A stretch of DNA of 16,172 nt from Campylobacteraceae bacterium (GCA_031259875.1 JAIRKW010000128.1:1-16172); one strand, 5' to 3'; shown: positions 6,919 to 15,336, numbered from the stretch's first letter. Notes: generated by a model not told the origin, from the sequence alone. Numbers and translations are program-made.

Positions 6919-7584
6919 ATGTTTAGTTGGCTAGAGAAAAATCCATTCTTTTTTGCGGTATTTCTATTTATAGTAATCGCATATGCAGGCATTGTGGAGA
7001 TACTTCCAAGCTTTGCAGAAAATGCTCGTCCTGTTGAAGGTACGCAACCATATACGGTACTTCAGCTTGCAGGCAAGCAGATATATGTGAGAGAAAATTG
7101 TAACGGCTGTCACTCACAAATGATACGACCGTTTAAGTCTGAAACAGACAGATACGGCAAGTACTCTGTAAGCGGCGAGTATGCTTATGATAGACCTTTC
7201 CTTTGGGGTTCAAAAAGAACAGGTCCGGATTTGTGGAGAGTTGGAAACTACAGAACATCTGATTGGCATTACAATCATATGAAAGATCCGGCTTCACTTG
7301 TTCCAGGTTCAATTATGCCTGCTTATAAAAATTTGTATACCGGTGTTGCGGATTTGGAGACGGCTTATGCTGAGGCATATACTGTAAAAACAGTATTTAA
7401 GACTCCATATGACGCTCCAGGTATGACAAAACTCGGTACATTTGAAGAGGCGAAAACAGCAGCTTTTGCAGAAGCTCAAGTGATTGTGGACAGTATGAAA
7501 GGCGACGATGTTAAAAAAGCGTTTGATAATGGTCAAATCTTAGAAATTGTTGCTCTTACTGCCTATATGAACGGTCTGAAATAG
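6919..7584 (+). CDS. ccoO: cbb3-type cytochrome c oxidase subunit II (mono-heme c)
   Basis: This 221-residue membrane-anchored cytochrome c carries electrons from CcoP or other cytochromes to CcoN. One N-terminal hydrophobic span (about residues 9-29) anchors a periplasmic domain with a single heme-binding NCNGCHSQ (Cys61, Cys64, His65). The likely axial methionine is Met133 in VPGSIMPAY, and the family segments RTGPDLWRVGNYRTSDWHYNHMKDP are clear. Two ATGs compete: 6916 lies only two bases after AAGGAGG (6907-6913), while 6919 has a five-base spacing, so I place the start at 6919. The protein ends nine bases before ccoQ. Confidence 0.97.
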   Translation: MFSWLEKNPFFFAVFLFIVIAYAGIVEILPSFAENARPVEGTQPYTVLQLAGKQIYVRENCNGCHSQMIRPFKSETDRYGKYSVSGEYAYDRPFLWGSKRTGPDLWRVGNYRTSDWHYNHMKDPASLVPGSIMPAYKNLYTGVADLETAYAEAYTVKTVFKTPYDAPGMTKLGTFEEAKTAAFAEAQVIVDSMKGDDVKKAFDNGQILEIVALTAYMNGLK

Positions 7585-7593
7585 AGGCGCGAT

Positions 7594-7839
7594 ATGAACA
7601 TAGATATAATGGCTGCGCTGATTGAGTATCAAGCGTATGGATATTACCTGCTGATAGCTTTTTTGGTGGTTATATTGTATTGGTATATTTTTCACCTTTA
7701 CAAATCCGAAAAAAGCGGCAGAAGGAACTATGAGAAGTACGGCAAGATAGCTCTTGAAGATGGTATTTCAGATGAGCCGGTAGAGTCTATGTCTATCAAA
7801 CAAAGCAAAATTGAACAGCAAAGGGGAGCAACAAAATGA
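7594..7839 (+). CDS. ccoQ: cbb3 oxidase small subunit CcoQ/FixQ-like
   Basis: This 81-residue protein has one hydrophobic span (about residues 15-34) and a charged cytoplasmic tail with NYEKYGKIALEDGISDEP (45-62), a pattern I associate with CcoQ of Campylobacterota. CcoQ proteins stabilise the oxidase, particularly under oxygen, and are not catalytic. GAGG (7584-7587) lies six bases before the ATG, overlapping the end of ccoO. The stop overlaps the ccoP start by four bases (ATGA). It is longer than the roughly 50-60 residue FixQ of alphaproteobacteria because of the tail. Confidence 0.88.
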   Translation: MNIDIMAALIEYQAYGYYLLIAFLVVILYWYIFHLYKSEKSGRRNYEKYGKIALEDGISDEPVESMSIKQSKIEQQRGATK

Positions 7840-8717
7840 GTTGGCTTAGCGAATATTATGGTTATATCAACTTGCTTGCAATCGCTGGCGCAGCGGCTAC
7901 TGTTATTATTACAGCATTTGTAGCGGCTATATATTTTAAAAATATCAAAAGTGCTAAAAAAAGCGGCGAGTTGAGTTCAGATAGTTGGGATGGCATCAAA
8001 GAGTATAAAAATCCTCTACCTCTTGGATGGGCGGTCTCTTTCTTAGTTCTTTGTATATGGGCTATTTGGTATATGCTTGCTCCGGTAGGATTACCTTTTA
8101 CGTATCCTTTAGGCGCGTATTCTCAAATAGGAGAGTATAACGAAGAGGTAGCAGCTTATAATGAAAAATTTACGGCACAATGGCAAAATGCTGATGAAGC
8201 TACTTTAAAAGATATGGGTGAGAGTGTATTTATAGTACAGTGTGCTCCATGCCACGGACTCGATAAGAGCGGTATCGGCGGTAAAGCTGCGGATTTGACA
8301 ACTTGGGGCTCGAAAGCTGCAGCTATAGATTCTGTTGTACATGGCTCTAAAGGCTTGGATTATCCCCTTGGCGAAATGGCTCCATTACTTGGCGGTCTTA
8401 TATCAAGCGAAGATGAAGTACGTCTTGCTGTAGAGTATTGGTCAAAATATATATCCGACACACAAGATGCCGCCAATGCCAATGAGGCGGAATATAACGC
8501 TTGGTCAGTTTGTGCTTCATGCCATGACATAGACGGTTCAGGTATGGAAGGGTCAGCTCCTGACTTGAGAAATTACGGTAAGAGTGCATTTGTTGTAGAT
8601 GTACTAAACCGTGGCAAGGACGGTTATATTGGTAATATGCCGTCATTTAATGACGGACGCTTGACCGATATCCAAAAGCAGGCTGTCAGCGCTTATGTGC
8701 TTTCAGATAGACAGTAA
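7836..8717 (+). CDS. ccoP: cbb3-type cytochrome c oxidase subunit III (di-heme c)
   Basis: This 293-residue di-heme cytochrome c accepts electrons from the cytochrome bc1 complex or soluble cytochromes and passes them to CcoO. Two hydrophobic spans (about residues 9-33 and 63-83) flank a short cytoplasmic loop, as in two-span CcoP proteins. The periplasmic part has two c-type heme sites, CAPCH (136-140) and CASCH (226-230), with likely methionine ligands Met181 (GEMAPLLGG) and Met268 (GNMPSF). The KNPLPLGW segment before the second span is typical of the family. GGGGAG (7823-7828) is spaced seven bases from the start. The length and both heme sites are intact. Confidence 0.97.
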   Translation: MSWLSEYYGYINLLAIAGAAATVIITAFVAAIYFKNIKSAKKSGELSSDSWDGIKEYKNPLPLGWAVSFLVLCIWAIWYMLAPVGLPFTYPLGAYSQIGEYNEEVAAYNEKFTAQWQNADEATLKDMGESVFIVQCAPCHGLDKSGIGGKAADLTTWGSKAAAIDSVVHGSKGLDYPLGEMAPLLGGLISSEDEVRLAVEYWSKYISDTQDAANANEAEYNAWSVCASCHDIDGSGMEGSAPDLRNYGKSAFVVDVLNRGKDGYIGNMPSFNDGRLTDIQKQAVSAYVLSDRQ

Positions 8718-8728
8718 GGAGAAAAACA

Positions 8729-8941
8729 ATGGAAAATACAAGCAGACATATTTTTCACATTCACGGAATTACCGGTATGTTAATAGCTACGGTTCTATTG
8801 CTTTCAATCCTCGGCGTATTGACATTTTTGGGTATTATTACTCAGCAAAGCGTTGCCGATAAGCCGTATCAGTTGGAATCTCAAAGTATTCAGATGAATA
8901 GCTATGAGAATGCGGCTAAAAGAAAAGTTGTAGGAGAATAA
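8729..8941 (+). CDS. DUF4006-like small membrane protein
   Basis: This 70-residue protein has a His-rich start (SRHIFHIHG, residues 5-13), one hydrophobic span (about 14-38) and a polar tail. From memory it matches the DUF4006 family, found in Campylobacterota directly after ccoP; no function is known to me. AAGGAG (8716-8721) lies seven bases before the ATG and the gene starts 11 bases after ccoP, so it is part of the cco operon and probably acts in or on the oxidase. The histidines next to the span could be surface features or metal contacts; this is speculation. Confidence 0.85.
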   Translation: MENTSRHIFHIHGITGMLIATVLLLSILGVLTFLGIITQQSVADKPYQLESQSIQMNSYENAAKRKVVGE

Positions 8942-8942
8942 T

Positions 8943-9044
8943 ATGGAATCATTAGTCAGCAAATTGATAGTAGTTTTACTCATTGTCATCGCTGTTTTAA
9001 TGGCTTACGCCGTTTTAACTCCTAATCATTTAGTCGCTGTCTGA
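8943..9044 (+). CDS. 33-residue single-span membrane microprotein in the cco operon
   Basis: A very short frame runs from ATG 8943 to TGA 9042-9044. It encodes a polar N-terminus (MESLVSK), an unbroken hydrophobic span (about residues 8-25) and a short tail, LTPNHLVAV. Three features argue that it is translated: AGGAGA (8932-8937) at an ideal five-base spacing, a start one base after the upstream stop, and a stop that shares a base with the next ATG (TGATG). Size and topology resemble CcoM, the 36-residue-class extra subunit of the Pseudomonas stutzeri cbb3 oxidase, but I cannot show homology; the alternative is an independent assembly or stability peptide. It is easily missed by gene callers because of its length. 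Confidence 0.75.
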   Translation: MESLVSKLIVVLLIVIAVLMAYAVLTPNHLVAV

Positions 9045-9679
9045 TGAATTTATCAGGCATTTTTAAGAGCGGTCGTCTTATGGCGGCTGCTCTTCTTTTT
9101 TTAATTCCACTATTTTGTAGCGCAAACGAGAGTTATATATTTAATGATGATAAGATTATCGGTGATAAAGCCGTAATCAAAATCAACGAAATGGGTGAAG
9201 AGCTTTATCGCAAAAGCAATATTAGCGTTTATGCATTTGTGAGTTTATCTGTTGGCGATGAGAGTGTAAACAAAACAGAATATTGGAGTAATTTTACAAA
9301 AGAGCTTAAACAACCGTATGTGCTTTTGGTTATGCTTACGAGCGATAAAGTGGTAGATATCCTCTATTCACCGGAGCTTGAAGGCAAGTTTGATAAAGCT
9401 AAGATTCTTAGTCCATACCCAATGACAGGCAGTATTTTGCCGTTATTGGTGCTAAAAAAGGATTACGATAACTTCACGGCTGCTATTTTGAATGGTTTTG
9501 CGGATTTAGCGGAACAGATAGCTGAGAGTTATAATATAGTACTCGAAAGTGCTATAGGCAGTTCAAACCGCTCTACGATGGATTGGATACGGTTTGTAGT
9601 TTATGGTATGTTCGCTTTGGCATTTTTGTTTTTTATATATAAGAAGGTAAAATATCGCTATGCAAAAAAAGAAAAGTAA
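9044..9679 (+). CDS. TPM-domain-like periplasmic protein, membrane-anchored at the C-terminus
   Basis: This 211-residue protein has an N-terminal signal sequence (basic residues Lys8 and Arg11, hydrophobic core 12-25, probable cleavage after CSA27), a soluble region (about 30-178) and a C-terminal span (about 181-199) followed by a strongly basic tail. The topology and the pattern of KINEMGEELYRKSNISVYAF, then KQPYVLLVMLTSDKVVDI and ILNGFADLAEQI, resemble TPM-domain (Psb32-like) proteins, which in other organisms help in repair or assembly of membrane complexes. It has no SD of its own at ATG 9044 and probably depends on coupling to the microprotein stop; ATG 9080 is an alternative start that would shorten the signal n-region. 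Its place between ccoP and the fixH-like gene suggests a role in cbb3 assembly. Family assignment is by recall only. Confidence 0.75.
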   Translation: MNLSGIFKSGRLMAAALLFLIPLFCSANESYIFNDDKIIGDKAVIKINEMGEELYRKSNISVYAFVSLSVGDESVNKTEYWSNFTKELKQPYVLLVMLTSDKVVDILYSPELEGKFDKAKILSPYPMTGSILPLLVLKKDYDNFTAAILNGFADLAEQIAESYNIVLESAIGSSNRSTMDWIRFVVYGMFALAFLFFIYKKVKYRYAKKEK

Positions 9680-10184
9680 AAACTATTGGCCTCACGGTAT
9701 TATTATAAGTCTTTTATTGATTGTGTGTGCCTGCATTTATACGATAGTAGAGGCAGTAAAGTATCCTGTAGAGATGGATACTTACTATTTTGATACAAAA
9801 CAAAATGTAGATAGAAACTACGATAAAATAAAAGCTGCACAAGAGGCATTTGACAAAAAATATATAGTCTCTTTTGAAGTTAACGGCGGGAATGCTAATC
9901 TTCATACTGTTGGCAATAATGATATAAGAGTTGTCATTAACGACAAAGAGGGTAAATGTGATTTTGACGCTGACGTTAAATTGCTGCTGACAAGACCCGA
10001 AACAAATAGATACAATCAAAATCTTACACTTTCCGGCATTGAAAAGTGCAGATGGTTTTTTACTCCGTTTAGTATAGAAATAATCGGACGATGGCAATTT
10101 CAAACCAAGGTAACAATCGGTGAAGATGTTGGATTTTTTACATATGAGGCAAGTACTCCCCGCGAAGAAAACAGTACAAAATAA
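9660..10184 (+). CDS. FixH/CcoH-like cbb3 oxidase assembly protein
   Basis: This 174-residue protein has a basic N-terminus, one span (about residues 11-31, beginning YWPHGIIISLL) and a periplasmic domain with VEMDTYYFDTKQNVDRNYDK just after the membrane, which is the FixH/CcoH pattern of a span followed by a D-x-Y-Y element. The rest (about 68-165) looks like a beta-sandwich with two cysteines, Cys100 and Cys130, that could form a disulfide. FixH/CcoH proteins are needed for cbb3 assembly and have been linked to copper delivery and to stable association with the oxidase. The start overlaps the end of the TPM-like gene by 20 bases in a different frame; AAGG at 9644-9647 is rather far (12 bases). 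It is the last cco-related gene, 52 bases before addB. Confidence 0.82.
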   Translation: MQKKKSKNYWPHGIIISLLLIVCACIYTIVEAVKYPVEMDTYYFDTKQNVDRNYDKIKAAQEAFDKKYIVSFEVNGGNANLHTVGNNDIRVVINDKEGKCDFDADVKLLLTRPETNRYNQNLTLSGIEKCRWFFTPFSIEIIGRWQFQTKVTIGEDVGFFTYEASTPREENSTK

Positions 10185-10236
10185 CTCTTTCAGTTCTTTT
10201 TTATGCGGCAGTGTTTAATCTCAAGAAGCAGAGTTA

Positions 10237-12558
10237 ATGACTGAAATATTTTCTACGGCAAGACAGATTAGGGAATTTTATGAAATTTTTTCGCAGACTC
10301 TTTTGCCCAAAGCTATTACGATAAGTGATTTTGAGTTAAAAGCGTGGTATGTTCCGAAGCGTACTCTTGCCGATGAAGATACAAGAGCGCTTTTGATGCG
10401 TGAAGCCAGCGCTTTTGAAAACTTTAAAAAATTGAAAATCCCACGTGAATTTATGGCATTTTTGCAAAATTCGGAATATATTTTCAGATTTTTTGAAGAG
10501 CTGGCAAATGAAGAAAAAGAGTTAGATGAGCTTGATTTAAACGATACTTATGCGGAATTTGGCGAGCATATATCGATTCTGCAAGAGCTTTTTACAAGAT
10601 ACTGTACTCTTTTAGATAAAAACTTCCTGTATGACAGTATAACTTTACCCAAATTAGCCCATATCAATAGCTCCTATCTCTCATCTTTGGGCGAGATTAG
10701 AATTCATCTTGAGGGATATTTGAGTGCATTTGAGTTAAGGCTTTTGAGAGAAGCTAAAAAATTTTGTGACGTTTATATCCAAACCCCCATAACTGCATAT
10801 AATAAAAAGGTCAAAAAATGGCTTGAAGAAGAGGGGATAACAACCTCTTTTGGTACTTTAGTACAGTGCTGCTTAAGCGGGGCAGAGCCTATAAAAGAGA
10901 TGAAACTCTACAACAAAACGCCTAAGATTTTTTATCAATCTTTTTCATCTGTTTTTCTTGAAAGTGCATTTGTTTTTGAAAAAATAGATATGATGGTAAA
11001 CTTGGGTATTGCTCCTCAAAATATAGCTGTCATACTGCCCAATGAGCGTTTTGCTTCTATATTGAAAGAGTTTGACAGATTAAACAACTTGAACTTTGCT
11101 ATGGGTTTTGGCATGCGAGAGAGCCTCTTCTTTAAAAGAGTACAGGCAGTTTTAAAAAAATATGCGGAAGATGATGAGATAGAGCACCAAAAAAGAGTTG
11201 AGCGGCTTTACAATGATACATATGTTGATTTATCGAAAAAAATAACGGCAACAGAAATTGAATCAAAATTTAAGTTATTCATCAAAGACGATGACCCAAA
11301 AGAGCAGACAGATATAGTCTTAGAAGAGCTGTTTTTATTTAAAAAGTTTTTACAGAATGTGGAAAGTCTTCTATTTTCAGATGTTTTACAACTCTTTTTA
11401 AAGAGACTTCAAAATAGAGCTTTAGATGATAACAGGGGGGGGAAGGTAACTGTTATGGGCGTTTTGGAAAGCCGCGGAGCAAAGTACGAGGGTGTGATAA
11501 TTGTCGGCTTCAATGATGATGTTGTCCCTAAGCGCAGCAATAAAGATCTTTTTATCTCTTCGGACTTAAGAGCAAAGTGCGCTTTACCCAGTATTGAAGA
11601 CAGAGAAAATCTACAGAGATTTTTTTATGACAGACTTATAAATAATGCCTCCATTGTTGCAATCAGCGCAGTAGAGAATGAAGATAAGCTTCCTTCAAGA
11701 TTTCTCAAAACGCTCCAATTTGAAAAGTTAAATTATGATGAAAAATCATATTCTGATATTATCATCAAAAATACCCGTCAAATAAAAAACGCGACAAAAT
11801 CGTTTCATTTGTCATATAATTTTTTTGAAAAACCGCTTTCTGCTACTGCTTTAAAGACATATCTTGAATGTTCTTTGAAATATTTTTTCAGATATATCAA
11901 ACATTATGAAGAGCCAAAACGGCTAAAATATGATACCAGAGATATGGGAAGTTTTGTGCACAATATTTTGCACGGCGTTTTTTCAGAACCTATTATTTCT
12001 ATTGAACAGATGACAAAAAGAGCGCGTGAAATTGCAAAATGGGCAAAGGAAAATTATTGCAAAAGTGCGCTTTGGGAATTGGAGGCAGATATTTGGCTTA
12101 ATAAATTAGAGGTTATTTTTGCTAAAGAGATGCGAAGATATGAAGAGGGATGGAGGGTATTTAAGCTTGAAGAGTGGTTTGAGAGAGATTTTGGTGGTAT
12201 ACGGCTTGCCGGCAAGATAGACAGAATAGATAGATTTAATGATGAGTATTTGATTTTGGATTATAAAACAGGCAAGATAAATACGCAAAAACGTTTGGAA
12301 AAAGCTATTAGCGCAAGCGACTTTCAATTAGAGTTTTATGCATTTTTATGCACTGATTTAGGAAAAATTAAAACGGCATTTTATGATTTAAATGAGGTAA
12401 AATTTGTTGAGGATAACTTTTTTGATGAGAAAAAAGTGCGTCTTTGGGAGCATTTATCAGCATTAAAAGGAAAAAAAGAGTTTACATTTGAAGCTTGTGA
12501 GGATAAAAAGCAATGCTTTTTTTGTCCTTATAAAATGCTTTGCGGAGTGCGGATATGA
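10237..12558 (+). CDS. addB: AddAB nuclease-helicase subunit B (PD-(D/E)XK nuclease)
   Basis: This 773-residue subunit of the AddAB enzyme helps process double-strand DNA ends for RecA-dependent repair. The N-terminal part is a UvrD-like fold without a Walker A motif, so it is probably not an active ATPase. The C-terminal nuclease domain (about residues 535-773) has His576, Asp662 in GKIDRID, Asp675 and Lys677 in LDYKTGK and the QLEFY motif (697-701). The four iron-sulfur cysteines of the AddB type are visible: Cys545 in YLECSLKYF, then Cys760, Cys763 and Cys769 (C-X2-C-X5-C). The gene carries a run of eight G at 11435-11442, described separately; the frame is intact at this length. It starts 52 bases after the fixH-like gene with no clear terminator or promoter between, and its stop overlaps the addA start by four bases. 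Confidence 0.93.
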   Translation: MTEIFSTARQIREFYEIFSQTLLPKAITISDFELKAWYVPKRTLADEDTRALLMREASAFENFKKLKIPREFMAFLQNSEYIFRFFEELANEEKELDELDLNDTYAEFGEHISILQELFTRYCTLLDKNFLYDSITLPKLAHINSSYLSSLGEIRIHLEGYLSAFELRLLREAKKFCDVYIQTPITAYNKKVKKWLEEEGITTSFGTLVQCCLSGAEPIKEMKLYNKTPKIFYQSFSSVFLESAFVFEKIDMMVNLGIAPQNIAVILPNERFASILKEFDRLNNLNFAMGFGMRESLFFKRVQAVLKKYAEDDEIEHQKRVERLYNDTYVDLSKKITATEIESKFKLFIKDDDPKEQTDIVLEELFLFKKFLQNVESLLFSDVLQLFLKRLQNRALDDNRGGKVTVMGVLESRGAKYEGVIIVGFNDDVVPKRSNKDLFISSDLRAKCALPSIEDRENLQRFFYDRLINNASIVAISAVENEDKLPSRFLKTLQFEKLNYDEKSYSDIIIKNTRQIKNATKSFHLSYNFFEKPLSATALKTYLECSLKYFFRYIKHYEEPKRLKYDTRDMGSFVHNILHGVFSEPIISIEQMTKRAREIAKWAKENYCKSALWELEADIWLNKLEVIFAKEMRRYEEGWRVFKLEEWFERDFGGIRLAGKIDRIDRFNDEYLILDYKTGKINTQKRLEKAISASDFQLEFYAFLCTDLGKIKTAFYDLNEVKFVEDNFFDEKKVRLWEHLSALKGKKEFTFEACEDKKQCFFCPYKMLCGVRI
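11435..11442 (+). repeat. G8 homopolymer inside addB
   Basis: Eight consecutive G in an otherwise AT-rich gene encode Arg-Gly-Gly at residues 400-402 (AGG GGG GGG). I noticed no other G or C run of this length in the window. In Campylobacter and Helicobacter such tracts mediate phase variation by slipped-strand mispairing. Gain or loss of one G would shift the frame before the nuclease domain. Confidence 0.9.
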
Positions 12559-15266
12559 GATTTTTGGATGCTTTGGCGTTAAATGCAAGCGCTGGAAGCG
12601 GCAAAACATTTACTCTTTCTGTGCGGTATATCGCTCTTTTATTGATGGGTGTAAATCCTGCGAATATTATTGCTTTGACATTTACAAAAAAAGCCGCCAA
12701 TGAAATGCAGCACAGAGTCTATCAAACACTCCAAGAGCTTGAAGATAAGAAAAACGAATTAAGTGAGCTTTGTGAACTTTTACAGATAAGAAGAGAGGAT
12801 ATTTTGGCGCGTAAAGACAGGATTTTACCACTGTTTTTACAAGCAAATATTAAAATATCTACGATAGATTCGTTTTTTGGGCAGATTTTACGCAAATTTG
12901 CTTTGTATGCGGGATTAATGCCGGACTTCACATCCAAAGAGTTTCATAATCAAGATAAATTTAAAGACTCTTTTATAAAAGCGGTAAAAGAGGGCAAAGC
13001 TTACAGTCAATTACTGCTTTTTGTACTTAAATCCAAAAAAAACATCAACTATTTTTTTGATATTTTATCCTATATGTATGAAAAAAATAGTGAAATTGAC
13101 GAGTGGAAATTTGCAAGAACTACTCCGCCGAATTCTTTAATAGTCTCAGAGATTGTGCAGGAGATGAAAAATTATTTAATAGAAATAAATGCGGCAAATA
13201 GAGCCGTGGAGCTGTTTAATAAAGAGGCGGAAGAGTTTATTAAAAGTGATTTTTTAGGCAAGGATACGCTTTTAGAGCATAGTTATTTCAAAAAGAGTTA
13301 CACATCAAAATTAGACGAACTATTTTTTAAGCTCAAAAATGCCGTAAAAGAGTTTCATGAAGCAAGAGAACGATACTTTTTGGGCGAACTGTTTTATCTT
13401 TTCGAGATATATAAAAATACACTTAAAAGTATCAGTATAAAAAGCGCGGAACTCTCTTTTTCAGATATAACTAACATTGTGTACGAACTGCTTTGCCGCC
13501 ACATAGACAGTGATTTTTTGTATTTTAGATTGGATGCTAAGATAGAACACCTTTTGATAGATGAATTTCAAGACACAAATATCGTACAGTATAAAATCTT
13601 AGAACCAATCATTAAAGAGATAACCGCAGGTATCGGTACAAAGGAGTTTAAGAGTTTTTTTTACGTAGGTGATACAAAGCAGGCTATTTATCGTTTTAGG
13701 GGTGGTACCAAGGAGCTTTTTTCTCATATTATCACTATTTTTGATATTAATGTAAACTCTTTGAAATATAACTACCGCAGTCAAAAGTCGATAGTAGAAT
13801 TTGTAAATGAGGTTTTTAAAGATAGAATCGCAAATTATGAACCGCAAACTGCATACAAAGTAAATGATGGTGGTTTTGTGGAAGTTAAAAGCTGCGAAGA
13901 TGTGAAAAAGGGTATTATTCAAAGCATAAAAGAGTTATTAAAAAGCGGTGTTACACCTAATGATATAGCTATTTTGTGCGATACAAATAAAGATGCTGCA
14001 GAGATTAAAGAGGCTGTTGTTGAGGCGTTTGCTGATATATTGGTATATACCGAAAGTCATAAGCTTTTGGTTGAAAGCGCAAATGTGGCGGCGATTTTGG
14101 AATTTTTAAAGTATCTCTATTTTAAAGATGAGCTGTATGGGCGGAATTTTTCGGCGTTTTTAGGCGAAGATATTGATGAATTGCCAAATACTCAAGGCTT
14201 TGACGTTAATGTTGCACCGCTGGAGCTTGTGAAAAGGTGCATTGACAAATTTGGTATAGAAGGCAGTGCGGATGTTGTCGGCTTTTTGGGGATTGTACCA
14301 AAATATGATGATATTGAAAGTCTGTTGTTTAGGTACGAGGATATAAGAGAACGCTCTTTTGAAGGCGGAGAGGGTATTCGTGTGCTTACTGTACATAAGT
14401 CAAAAGGACTGGAGTTTTCATTTGTCATCGTTGCCGATAAAATGCAAAAAGAGAATAACAGCAAGGGTCAATTGCTGTTTGATTATGACGGCATTAAATT
14501 AAAGCGACTCTTTTTAAAGGCAAGTAAGCGTGAATTGGTAGATGAGCATTATAAAAATGCGAAAGAAAAAGATGCGGCATTAGAGAGCGAAGATGAGTTA
14601 AACTGCTTTTATGTGGCTTTTACACGCGCCAAAAATGGGCTTATAATTGTGCAAAAAAATGAAAAAAACTCATTTGAAAGACTATCTTTAAAAGATATGA
14701 TAAGAGGCAAAATAGAGGCAAAAGGCGAAGAAAAGAAGAGTGTGGCTTTGAGTGTGCCGTATGAAGGAAAAAGTTTTGGAAAACAGAATGTCAAAGCCGA
14801 AAAAGAGCCGATTGAAGCGAGTTTGGAAGATGTTTGTTTTGGTTTGGCACTGCATTTTACGCTTGAGATGATGAGTGATTTTAGCGAAAATGAGCTTGAA
14901 ATTGCGCTCATATCTGCCAAAAATCACTATGGAAGATTGCTTGATGATAATGCCTTTGTTTCCATAAAGCAAAGAATTTTACGTCTTATCAACAATGGTG
15001 AATTTCAAAATCTTTTCGCAGGCGGTAAATTTTACAAAGAGCAGCCATATATATTTGAAGGAAAACTGCGCCAAATAGACATTTTAATAGAAAGAACCGA
15101 TGAGGTTATAATTATAGACTATAAATCTTCCTCGCACGCTAAAAAGTCCCACATAAAGCAGGTTCTGGAATACAAAAGGGCTATAGAGTTTATAAGTAAA
15201 AAGAGGGTAAAATCTTGCCTATATTATTTGCATGAAAAAGAGATTGAAATTATAAACTTAGAATAA
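12555..15266 (+). CDS. addA: AddAB nuclease-helicase subunit A (UvrD-like helicase and nuclease)
   Basis: This 903-residue protein is the ATP-driven helicase of AddAB and carries a second PD-(D/E)XK nuclease. Helicase motifs appear in order: Walker A ASAGSGKT (11-18), motif Ia TFTKKAANEM, Walker B LLIDEFQD (333-340, Asp336 and Glu337), motif III GDTKQAIYRFRGG (372-384), NYRS (406-409), motif V LTVHKSKGLEF (611-621) and motif VI FYVAFTRAK (685-693, Arg691). The nuclease has Asp842 in RQIDILIE and Asp855 and Lys857 in IIDYKSS, followed by a QVLEY motif. It is shorter than the roughly 1,200-residue Bacillus AddA, as usual in Campylobacterota. An in-frame TTG at 12540 would add five residues, but ATG 12555 has GGAG seven bases upstream and the typical ATGA overlap with addB, so it is preferred. 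Confidence 0.95.
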   Translation: MRFLDALALNASAGSGKTFTLSVRYIALLLMGVNPANIIALTFTKKAANEMQHRVYQTLQELEDKKNELSELCELLQIRREDILARKDRILPLFLQANIKISTIDSFFGQILRKFALYAGLMPDFTSKEFHNQDKFKDSFIKAVKEGKAYSQLLLFVLKSKKNINYFFDILSYMYEKNSEIDEWKFARTTPPNSLIVSEIVQEMKNYLIEINAANRAVELFNKEAEEFIKSDFLGKDTLLEHSYFKKSYTSKLDELFFKLKNAVKEFHEARERYFLGELFYLFEIYKNTLKSISIKSAELSFSDITNIVYELLCRHIDSDFLYFRLDAKIEHLLIDEFQDTNIVQYKILEPIIKEITAGIGTKEFKSFFYVGDTKQAIYRFRGGTKELFSHIITIFDINVNSLKYNYRSQKSIVEFVNEVFKDRIANYEPQTAYKVNDGGFVEVKSCEDVKKGIIQSIKELLKSGVTPNDIAILCDTNKDAAEIKEAVVEAFADILVYTESHKLLVESANVAAILEFLKYLYFKDELYGRNFSAFLGEDIDELPNTQGFDVNVAPLELVKRCIDKFGIEGSADVVGFLGIVPKYDDIESLLFRYEDIRERSFEGGEGIRVLTVHKSKGLEFSFVIVADKMQKENNSKGQLLFDYDGIKLKRLFLKASKRELVDEHYKNAKEKDAALESEDELNCFYVAFTRAKNGLIIVQKNEKNSFERLSLKDMIRGKIEAKGEEKKSVALSVPYEGKSFGKQNVKAEKEPIEASLEDVCFGLALHFTLEMMSDFSENELEIALISAKNHYGRLLDDNAFVSIKQRILRLINNGEFQNLFAGGKFYKEQPYIFEGKLRQIDILIERTDEVIIIDYKSSSHAKKSHIKQVLEYKRAIEFISKKRVKSCLYYLHEKEIEIINLE

Positions 15267-15300
15267 TTTTAAATTCAGCGAAGTATAAGAATTATTTGAC

Positions 15301-15306
15301 TACAAT
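15301..15306 (+). promoter_or_regulatory. Probable -10 box for rplM-rpsI
   Basis: TACAAT followed by CC lies 30 bases before the rplM ATG, giving a leader of only about 25 bases. It repeats the TACAATC core seen before the DUF507 gene. No clear -35 is visible. The short leader leaves little room for the L13 autoregulatory structure described in other bacteria. Confidence 0.55.
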
Positions 15307-15336
15307 CCTTTCTTTAAAACTTAAAAAGGCAATACA

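Noticed and set aside
12540..12554. TTG start for addA five codons upstream
   Set aside because: ATG 12555 has a better-placed Shine-Dalgarno, the usual four-base overlap with addB, and places Walker A at the usual distance from the N-terminus.
15262..15296. AATAATT/AATTATT inverted repeat after addA as a terminator
   Set aside because: The stem is only seven A-T pairs with a 21-base loop and no T-run; it overlaps the rplM promoter region and would not be stable.
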